DNA from: Bacteroidales bacterium UBA6207
Lineage (GTDB): Bacteria > Bacteroidota > Bacteroidia > Bacteroidales > F082
DNA: 5,219 nt
Assembly (NCBI GenBank): GCA_002421995.1
Contig: DISP01000215.1
Location: 1-5,219 of the forward strand
Direction of reading: 5' to 3'
Below the pieces are notes generated by a model. The model had not been told where the DNA came from. It did not search any database and was given only the letters and a program-made list of their open reading frames with translations. This document shows, in pieces, positions 1-5,219 of this stretch. The translations under genes were made by a program, and so were the position numbers. Within the stretch, counting starts at the first letter, position 1. Each line of letters opens with the position of its first letter.

Positions 1-209
1 CAGGAATAGAGGAATTGAAGGAATTGCTCGGTCGTGGTCGTGCCAAAGCGGGGATGTTCGAGGGCGAGTTGTCAGAGGGCGAGCTCGAGATTGGACAATC
101 AGCAGCATTCATTCGCAGGATTGAAACCGTGGCCGATATTTTTGACCGTTTGCTAAAGGAGTTTGAAGCATCTAAAAAGCGGGTTCTTCGCATGAATTTG
201 AACGCGTAA
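1..209 (+). CDS. NAD(P)H-dependent flavin oxidoreductase (FabK / nitronate monooxygenase family), C-terminal fragment
   Basis: This is the 3' end of a gene that begins before the window. The frame is open from base 3 and gives 68 residues before tandem TAA TAA stops at 207-212. The family uses FMN in a TIM barrel and includes the enoyl-ACP reductase FabK and the nitronate monooxygenases. The evidence is the conserved C-terminal block: GRGRAK, then GMFEG, then an acidic stretch ending in GELEIGQ. In FabK-like proteins this block sits near the C-terminus, before a final helix, as here. Family members are about 310-320 residues, so roughly four fifths of the protein is missing, including the FMN and substrate sites. 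FabK and nitronate monooxygenase therefore cannot be told apart. A TTG at 15 lies in frame but is inside the conserved region and is not a real start. The residues after about 60 are variable and carry no motif I recognise. Confidence 0.8.
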   Translation, partial: GIEELKELLGRGRAKAGMFEGELSEGELEIGQSAAFIRRIETVADIFDRLLKEFEASKKRVLRMNLNA

Positions 210-233
210 TAATGCCGAAAATGGCTATTTTTG
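197..233 (+). promoter_or_regulatory. Candidate Bacteroidota-type promoter for the acyl-CoA dehydrogenase/ETF unit
   Basis: TATTTTTG at 226-233 is an exact match to the Bacteroidota -7 consensus TAnnTTTG. It sits in the gap between the flavin oxidoreductase stop and the dehydrogenase start. TTTG at 197-200 could serve as the -33 element, but the 25-bp spacing is longer than the usual 19-23, so the upstream half is doubtful. Transcription would start near 238-241 and leave a leader of about 40 nt. The match is short and the region AT-rich, so chance is possible. Confidence 0.4.
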
Positions 234-279
234 TTGCATTGGAAATTAAAACCGAACACATAGTTAAACCACTTAAAAC

Positions 280-1419
280 ATGAACTTTGAATTTACTGAA
301 GAGCAGTTGATGATACAGCAGGCTGCCCGGGACTATGCCCAGCGTGAGTTGATAAAAGATGTGCTGGAACGCGATGCAACCGCCACGTTCCCTACCCATC
401 ACGTGAAAGCATTAGCCGAATTGGGTTTTATGGGAATGATGGTAAGCCCTGATTATGATGGAACCGGCCTCGATGCCGTGTCTTATGTGCTTGCAATGGA
501 AGAACTCAGCAAGATAGACGCCTCTGTCAGTGTGATTGTATCGGTCAATAATTCTTTGGTTTGTTACGGGCTCGAGAAATTTGGAAATGAAACCCAGAAA
601 AACAAATACTTAAAACCTCTTGCGCGTGGTGAGAAAATCGGTGCTTTTTTGCTCTCCGAACCCGAAGCAGGATCAGATGCCACCAGCCAGCGGACAACAG
701 CCGAAGACAAAGGCGATTATTACCTTGTTAACGGCACCAAGAATTGGATCACCAACGCCAACAGCGCATCAACCTATATTGTTATTACACAGACCAATGC
801 GGCAAAAAAGCACAAGGGAATAACAGCACTCATTGTCGAAAAAGACAGCCCGGGCATCACCCTTGGACCACATGAAGACAAGATGGGAATGCGAAGCAGC
901 GACACGCATTCGGTAATGTTTAACGATGTAAAAGTGCCAAAAGAAAACCGCATTGGCGAAGAAGGATTTGGTTTCACTTTTGCCATGAAGGTTTTAGAGG
1001 GCGGGCGCATCGGTATAGCTTCGCAGGCCTTGGGACTTGCCTCGGGTGCGCTCGAACGTGCCACTGCTTATGCCAAGGAACGCAAGGCTTTCGGCACCGT
1101 GATAGCCAATCATCAGGCCATCGCATTCAAGCTGGCCGATATGGCCGTGAAAGTTGAAAATGCACGAAATTTATGTCTCAAGGCCGCCTGGCTCAAAGAT
1201 CAGGGAAAACCTTATGGTATTGCCAGCGCGATGGCCAAACAATATGCAGCCGATATTGCGATGGAAGTAACAACCGAAGCCGTTCAGATTCATGGGGGAT
1301 ATGGCTATGTGAAAGAATACCATGTTGAACGCCTCATGCGCGAAGCCAAGCTGACACAGATTTACGAAGGCACAAGCGAAGTGCAGAAAATCATCATCTC
1401 GCGCGAACAGTTGAAATGA
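280..1419 (+). CDS. Acyl-CoA dehydrogenase, short-chain (butyryl-CoA dehydrogenase) type
   Basis: This cytoplasmic FAD enzyme converts an acyl-CoA to the trans-2-enoyl-CoA and hands electrons to ETF. The 379-residue length is normal. The N-terminal helical domain (about 1-118) begins MNFEFTEEQ, a typical family start, which supports ATG 280 over the next in-frame Met at residue 11. The middle beta domain carries the FAD signature LSEPEAGSDA (125-134) and NWIT (155-158). The C-terminal helical domain has ERKAFG (267-272), which contacts FAD, and the second family signature Q336-x2-GG-x-G-x3-E346-x4-R351. The catalytic base is Glu363 in IYEGTSE. This is the short/medium-chain position, not the isovaleryl-CoA dehydrogenase position near residue 254. 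There is no Shine-Dalgarno; the leader is A-rich. It lies 51 bp ahead of etfB on the same strand, so ETF is the evident electron acceptor. Chain-length preference cannot be fixed from sequence; a branched short acyl-CoA is also possible. Confidence 0.95.
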   Translation: MNFEFTEEQLMIQQAARDYAQRELIKDVLERDATATFPTHHVKALAELGFMGMMVSPDYDGTGLDAVSYVLAMEELSKIDASVSVIVSVNNSLVCYGLEKFGNETQKNKYLKPLARGEKIGAFLLSEPEAGSDATSQRTTAEDKGDYYLVNGTKNWITNANSASTYIVITQTNAAKKHKGITALIVEKDSPGITLGPHEDKMGMRSSDTHSVMFNDVKVPKENRIGEEGFGFTFAMKVLEGGRIGIASQALGLASGALERATAYAKERKAFGTVIANHQAIAFKLADMAVKVENARNLCLKAAWLKDQGKPYGIASAMAKQYAADIAMEVTTEAVQIHGGYGYVKEYHVERLMREAKLTQIYEGTSEVQKIIISREQLK

Positions 1420-1470
1420 ATCAGGTAACATACACGTAATAAATTGTTTAGCTACTAAATATTAAATTCT

Positions 1471-2214
1471 ATGAAAATACTTGTTTTGATCGGGAATGTG
1501 CCCGACACAACCACCAAAATCAAATTCAATGCCGACAAAACGGCCTTTGATGCCGCAGGAGTTCAGTGGATTATCAATCCCTGGGACGAACTCGCCCTCA
1601 CACGTGCCATGGAACTCAAAGAGGCGCCGGGCAGCAAGGTTGAATCAGTTACAGTGGCCAATGTAGGACGTCAGGAAACCGAAGCCACACTGCGTAAAGC
1701 ATTGGCCATCGGTGCTGACAAAGCCATTCGGGTGGATGCCGATGCACGCGATGCCTTTTATGTTGCATCACAACTGGCAAAGGTTTGTCAGGGATTTGAT
1801 CTCATTTTTGCCGGTGTTGAAGCTTCTGACTATAACGGAGCTGCCGTAGGCGGAATGCTGGCCGAGTTGCTTGGAATGCAAAGTGTTTCGGCTGTTTCCG
1901 GTTTGCAGGCCGAAGAAGGTTTTGTTCGCATCACCCGCGAGATTGAAGGTGGCAGCCAAACCCTCACCGCTGCAACACCACTTATGGCTATTGTTCAAAA
2001 AGGCATTGCCAAAGAACCACGTATTCCGGCCATGCGCGGCATTATGATGGCCCGCAGCAAACCACTCGAAGTGCTGAGCCCTGTTGATACCGAAACAAGG
2101 GTAAGCTTTGCCTCTTTTGATCTTCCTCCGGCCAAAGCAGCCTGCAAAAAATTCAGTGAAGAACAGGCCAAAGAGCTGATCCACGCATTGCGCGACGAAG
2201 CTAAAGTGTTGTAA
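1471..2214 (+). CDS. etfB: Electron transfer flavoprotein, beta subunit
   Basis: EtfB pairs with EtfA to form the soluble heterodimer that takes electrons from acyl-CoA dehydrogenases. At 247 residues it has full family length. Visible landmarks are the N-terminal strand and loop MKILVLIGNVPDT (1-13), NPWDELALTRA (36-46), ATLRKALAIGAD (72-83), and the nucleotide loop AGVEASDYNG (114-123) followed by V126 and LAELLG (130-135). Residues 156-170 (R156, E159-G160-G161, P170) give a near match to the ETF-beta signature. EPRIPAMRGIMMARSKP (182-198) corresponds to the recognition loop that docks on dehydrogenases in human ETF. The beta subunit binds AMP in classical ETFs and a second FAD in bifurcating ones; I cannot decide between them by eye. 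The start is the only plausible one because MKILV is the first beta strand. It lies 51 bp after the dehydrogenase and 35 bp before etfA, and is probably cotranscribed with both. Confidence 0.95.
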   Translation: MKILVLIGNVPDTTTKIKFNADKTAFDAAGVQWIINPWDELALTRAMELKEAPGSKVESVTVANVGRQETEATLRKALAIGADKAIRVDADARDAFYVASQLAKVCQGFDLIFAGVEASDYNGAAVGGMLAELLGMQSVSAVSGLQAEEGFVRITREIEGGSQTLTAATPLMAIVQKGIAKEPRIPAMRGIMMARSKPLEVLSPVDTETRVSFASFDLPPAKAACKKFSEEQAKELIHALRDEAKVL

Positions 2215-2249
2215 TTAAGAAGTATAAAAAAATAAAATATCAGATTATC

Positions 2250-3218
2250 ATGTCAGTACTCATATATATTGATAATACAGACGGAAAGTTTAAAAAAGCC
2301 GGTTTCGAAGCCGTTAGTTATGGCGTGGCGCTGGCAGCACAGGCAGGCAGCGAGGCTGTGGCAGTATCACTCGGTAATGTGGCCGAAGCAGAACTTCTGA
2401 AGCTCGGAAACTACGGCGTTTCAAAAGTTTTGAGCTCAACAGATGAGCGTTTTGCCTCCATGGACAATCAGGCTGCTGCAAAAGCGCTTGCATTTGCCGC
2501 CGCAAAAGTTGGTGCCGAAATAGTGGTTCTGGCGCATAACAACCTTGGCAAAGCTATTGCACCACGTTTGGCTGTGAAGCTTCAGGCCGGTCTGGTTTCA
2601 AATGCCACCGGTTTGCCATTGAACCTGAGTCCTTTCACTGTTAATAAAAACGTGTTCACCGGCAAAGCCATTGGCCACGCCGTGGTTCACACCGCCGTGA
2701 AAGTGCTTACACTTTCTTATAACTCTTATGGGGTGGTCGAAAAGCCTGTTTCGGTAAACATCGAAGCTTTTGATGCCGGACTTGGTGATGCCGATTTTGG
2801 ATTGAAAGTTGAACAAACACAAAAGGTTACAGGAAAAATTCTCTTAAGTGAAGCCGAAATTGTTGTGGCTGGTGGACGCGGTATGAAAGGGCCTGAAAAC
2901 TGGGGAGGCATCGAGGAATTGGCCGAAATCCTGGGAGCCGGCACAGCCTGCTCACGTCCGGTTTCTGACGAAGGTTGGAGGTCGCATGGCGAACATGTGG
3001 GCCAAACTGGAAAGATCATCGCACCCAATCTTTATTTTGCTCTTGGCATCTCGGGCGCCATCCAGCACTTGGGTGGTGTGAGCGGATCAAAAGTGATTGT
3101 TGCTGTGAATAAAGATCCCGATGCACCCATTTTTGAAGCTGCTGACTATGGCATTGTGGGCGATGTGATGAAGGTGTTGCCTCAGTTTATCGAGGCTGCG
3201 AAAGAATTGAAAGCCTGA
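2250..3218 (+). CDS. etfA: Electron transfer flavoprotein, alpha subunit
   Basis: EtfA carries the redox FAD in its C-terminal domain and completes the ETF heterodimer. The length of 322 residues is typical, with no added ferredoxin domain at the N-terminus. Residues 1-190 form the alpha/beta domain that packs on EtfB. Residues 196-322 form the FAD domain: GGRGMKG (208-214), SRPVSDEGW (235-243), GQTGK (251-255), GISGAIQH (266-273), NKDPDAPIF (287-295) and ADYGIVGD (298-305). Together LYFALGISGAIQH and the residues to about 295 match the ETF-alpha signature closely. By alignment from memory, R236, T253 and H273 correspond to human R249, T266 and H286, which surround the isoalloxazine ring. All FAD contacts I can recognise are intact, so the protein should be functional. 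The start is followed at once by the first beta strand (SVLIYID); no Shine-Dalgarno is seen. It is the last gene before the terminator. Confidence 0.96.
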   Translation: MSVLIYIDNTDGKFKKAGFEAVSYGVALAAQAGSEAVAVSLGNVAEAELLKLGNYGVSKVLSSTDERFASMDNQAAAKALAFAAAKVGAEIVVLAHNNLGKAIAPRLAVKLQAGLVSNATGLPLNLSPFTVNKNVFTGKAIGHAVVHTAVKVLTLSYNSYGVVEKPVSVNIEAFDAGLGDADFGLKVEQTQKVTGKILLSEAEIVVAGGRGMKGPENWGGIEELAEILGAGTACSRPVSDEGWRSHGEHVGQTGKIIAPNLYFALGISGAIQHLGGVSGSKVIVAVNKDPDAPIFEAADYGIVGDVMKVLPQFIEAAKELKA

Positions 3219-3231
3219 TTCATTATAAGTC

Positions 3232-3278
3232 AAAAAAAACGACCGGGACAGCCAGCGCTGATCCCGGTTTTTTTGTTT
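3232..3278 (+). terminator. Intrinsic terminator closing the acd-etfB-etfA unit
   Basis: ACCGGGA at 3242-3248 pairs perfectly with TCCCGGT at 3262-3268. Inside it, CAGC (3249-3252) pairs with GCTG (3257-3260), leaving a CAGC loop and one bulged A (3261). The stem thus has 11 pairs. A run of seven T follows at 3268-3274, then GTTT. An eight-A run at 3232-3239 precedes the hairpin, so the complementary transcript would also end in a U run and the element could act in both directions. It begins 14 bp after the etfA stop. Confidence 0.92.
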
Positions 3279-3334
3279 GAAGCTCTGCTTTGGAAATTAG
3301 TAAAAAGCTGTCATTCATGCTATTCAGAGCTTCA
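3278..3334. repeat. Perfect 10-bp inverted repeat in the etfA-peptidase spacer
   Basis: TGAAGCTCTG at 3278-3287 is the exact reverse complement of CAGAGCTTCA at 3325-3334, with a 37-nt spacer. It begins where the terminator T tract ends. A second, shorter pair (TCATGC 3315-3320 with GCATGA 3346-3351) has one arm inside the spacer and one outside, so the two pairings interlock. It could be an operator, part of a leader RNA fold, or chance. Nothing in the sequence assigns a function. Confidence 0.45.
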
Positions 3335-3474
3335 TATCTCCAAAAGCATGATTTCGTCCAAAATTCTATCCAATTACAGTTTGACACATATTATTTGATA
3401 CTTTTATGCCCGAAAAATGAAGGCCGTTTTATTTTCCATAATTCTTGATTTTAATTTTCTCAACACTTTGTTTT

Positions 3475-5219
3475 ATGAATAACCGCAACATACTTTTTTT
3501 GGTAATGATGTTGACCGGAATGATTGCCGGCGCACAGGAAAACAGTTTATGGATGCGCTATCCGGCGCTTTCTCCCGATGGCAAAACCATTGCCTTTTGT
3601 TATCAGGGCGAGATTTGGACAGTGCCTTCCACCGGTGGAACAGCAACTGCACTCACCATGGCAGAGTCGTATGAATACGCACCCGTTTGGAGCCACGATG
3701 GAAAGATGATAGCGTTTGCATCGGATCGTTATGGCAATTTTGATGTTTTTGTGATGCCTTCGCAAGGTGGCGATGCCCGGCGTCTCTCCTACAGCTCAGC
3801 CCGCGAAGTGCCTTGCAGTTTCAGTCATGACGACAGCAAGGTGCTTTTTCCGGCAAACCGTCAGGATATAGCCACCAATGCCCAATATCCTGTAGGTGGA
3901 ATGGGCGAACTTTATGCTGTTCCGGCAGGCGGGGGCAATGTGGAACAACTGCTTCCCAATGCAGCACTTCAGGCCAGCTACAATGCGGATGGAAGCATCA
4001 TTCTGTATGAAGACCTCAAAGGATATGAAAATGAATGGCGAAAACACCATACCTCTTCAGTAACACGCGACATCTGGATGGTTGATGTTGCAAAACAGAA
4101 CTATACCAAACTTAGCACCTTTGAAGGCGAAGACCGAAATCCGGTGTTTGCAGCAAATGGCACCGATTTTTACTTTTTAAGCGAAAAAAGTGGTTCCTTC
4201 AATGTGTTCAAAAGCTCGATAAGCAAACCGGCAGTTTCAGAACAGCTGACTTTTTTTGCAAAACACCCTGTGAGATTTTTGAGCGTATCGAATGACAACA
4301 CCCTTTGTTTTGCGTTTGATGGTGAGGTCTATCTTCAAAAACCGGGTGCTCAGGCAAAAAAAGTTTCAATCTACGCAAAAAGAAATGCTGCACCATCCGA
4401 AGACAGAATTGTAAACGTAAATGAGGGTTTCACCGAAGCACGTCTTTCACCCAACGGCAAAGAGTTTGTATATGTTTTTCGTGGCGAAATCTTCGTGAGC
4501 AGTATGGATGGCGGCTACACCAAACGTATCACGAACACACCTTATCAGGAACGCAGTGTCAGCTTTAGCCCTGATGGACGTTCGCTTGTATATGCTGCTG
4601 AAGTTAACAACAGCTGGAACCTCTATACTTCAACAATTGTACGCAAAGAAGAGCCTTACTTTTATGCTTCAACGCTACTCAAAACCGAAACGCTGATTGC
4701 AACTGATGCAGAGGAGTTTCAGCCTGAATATTCTCCCGATGGCAAAGAAGTAGCCTATCTTGAAAACCGTGTGGTGTTGAAAGTGATAAACATCGAAACA
4801 AAAGCTTCCCGAGCAATCACTCCGGCCAATGTAAACTACTCTTACGCCGATGGCGACCAGTATTTCCAGTGGTCGCCTGATGGGAAGTGGTTCCTGATCA
4901 ATTTTGCGTTCCCTGACAGAATATTCACTCCTGAAGCCGGTTTGGTTTCTGCTGACGGCAAAGGCGAAATTATCAACCTAACGCTTAGTGGTTATGATGA
5001 TTACGCTCCAAAGTGGAGTACCGATGGAAAAATGATGGTTTGGGGAAACAACCGAAATGGAGACCATGCGCAAGGTGGTTATATCTCAACAGCCGATGTG
5101 TATGCAATGTTTTTCACAACTGAAGCTTTCGATCGCTTCAGGCTGAGCAAGGAAGAGTTTGCCCTGCTTAAGGAACAGGATGAAAAAGCTGAAAAGGATA
5201 AAAAGGAAAAGGATGATCA
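3475..5219 (+). CDS. Tricorn-type S41 family peptidase with signal peptide, N-terminal 581 residues (3' truncated)
   Basis: The frame is open from ATG 3475 to the window end. Residues 1-20 are a clear signal peptide: Arg4, a hydrophobic core from Ile6 to Ala20, and an AGA site with cleavage expected before Gln21. The mature part is made of PD40/WD40-like blades. Six fit a first propeller (about 24-300), with SPDGKTIAF (33-41), WSHDGKMIAFASDRYGN (72-88) and ENEWRKHHTSSVTRDIW (185-201), a stretch I associate with Bacteroidota Tricorn homologues. A second propeller starts near 303, with five blades visible (SPNGK 325, SPDGR 365, SPDGK 420, SPDGK 467, STDGK 515). The fragment ends in a charged stretch (567-581, 13 of 15 residues charged). 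Family members are about 1,050-1,100 residues, with PDZ and catalytic Ser/His domains in the second half, so the active site lies outside the window and activity cannot be judged. A role in cleaving peptides in the periplasm is inferred from the family and signal peptide. TolB-like or DPP-type propeller proteins are less likely. Confidence 0.88.
   Translation, partial: MNNRNILFLVMMLTGMIAGAQENSLWMRYPALSPDGKTIAFCYQGEIWTVPSTGGTATALTMAESYEYAPVWSHDGKMIAFASDRYGNFDVFVMPSQGGDARRLSYSSAREVPCSFSHDDSKVLFPANRQDIATNAQYPVGGMGELYAVPAGGGNVEQLLPNAALQASYNADGSIILYEDLKGYENEWRKHHTSSVTRDIWMVDVAKQNYTKLSTFEGEDRNPVFAANGTDFYFLSEKSGSFNVFKSSISKPAVSEQLTFFAKHPVRFLSVSNDNTLCFAFDGEVYLQKPGAQAKKVSIYAKRNAAPSEDRIVNVNEGFTEARLSPNGKEFVYVFRGEIFVSSMDGGYTKRITNTPYQERSVSFSPDGRSLVYAAEVNNSWNLYTSTIVRKEEPYFYASTLLKTETLIATDAEEFQPEYSPDGKEVAYLENRVVLKVINIETKASRAITPANVNYSYADGDQYFQWSPDGKWFLINFAFPDRIFTPEAGLVSADGKGEIINLTLSGYDDYAPKWSTDGKMMVWGNNRNGDHAQGGYISTADVYAMFFTTEAFDRFRLSKEEFALLKEQDEKAEKDKKEKDD

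Noticed and set aside
214..232. Small hairpin GCC...GGC followed by T-rich sequence, as a terminator for the flavin oxidoreductase gene
   Set aside because: The stem is only three pairs, far too weak for an intrinsic terminator.
774..1064. A 96-codon minus-strand frame inside the acyl-CoA dehydrogenase gene
   Set aside because: It is antisense to the conserved FAD-binding middle domain, with a Ser/Pro-rich translation typical of a reverse-frame shadow.
1447..1459. TTTAG-CTA-CTAAA hairpin between the dehydrogenase and etfB
   Set aside because: Five mostly A/T pairs with a 3-nt loop are weak and common in AT-rich gaps; there is no T tract.
1768..2184. A 138-codon open frame on the minus strand inside etfB
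   Set aside because: It lies fully antisense to a well-conserved coding region, its translation shows no family I recognise, and it has no start signals or partner genes. It is a codon-bias shadow.
3380..3406. Possible promoter for the peptidase gene: TTTGACA at 3380-3386 with TACTTTTA at 3399-3406
   Set aside because: The second box misses the final G of TAnnTTTG and the spacing of about 15 bp is too short. Other near matches, such as TAATTTTC at 3452-3459, are equally good in this AT-rich stretch, so none can be chosen.
3524..3709. A 61-codon plus-strand frame near the start of the peptidase
   Set aside because: It overlaps the signal peptide and first blades of the peptidase in another frame; the peptidase frame has clear repeat motifs and stays open to the window end.

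Overview
The window reads as ordinary chromosomal DNA from a member of the Bacteroidota. All genes lie on the plus strand, base composition is moderate, and none of the four visible start codons has a convincing Shine-Dalgarno sequence. They are preceded by A/T-rich leaders instead, as is usual in that phylum. The one good promoter candidate has the Bacteroidota form TAnnTTTG. The four proteins also resemble, from memory, the Bacteroidota branches of their families. I cannot place it to genus.

Layout: 1-209 is the C-terminal tail of a flavin oxidoreductase of the FabK / nitronate monooxygenase family. A 70-bp gap with a candidate promoter follows. Then comes a compact three-gene unit: a short-chain-type acyl-CoA dehydrogenase (280-1419), the electron transfer flavoprotein beta subunit (1471-2214) and the alpha subunit (2250-3218). 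A strong intrinsic terminator at 3232-3278 closes it. A 196-bp AT-rich spacer (3279-3474) holds a perfect 10-bp inverted repeat and a possible 21-codon mini-ORF. From 3475 to the window end runs the first 581 codons of an exported Tricorn-type S41 peptidase. It is cut off before its catalytic domain.

How the genes work together: the dehydrogenase oxidises an acyl-CoA to the 2-enoyl-CoA and reduces its own FAD. The adjacent EtfAB heterodimer accepts those electrons and passes them on. No gene for the next acceptor, such as an ETF:quinone oxidoreductase, is in the window. The flavin oxidoreductase upstream and the peptidase downstream look like independent transcription units; the peptidase is separated by the terminator.

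I found no RNA genes, insertion sequences, CRISPR arrays or phage features, and no sign of a previously undescribed system. The observations under findings are modest leads.
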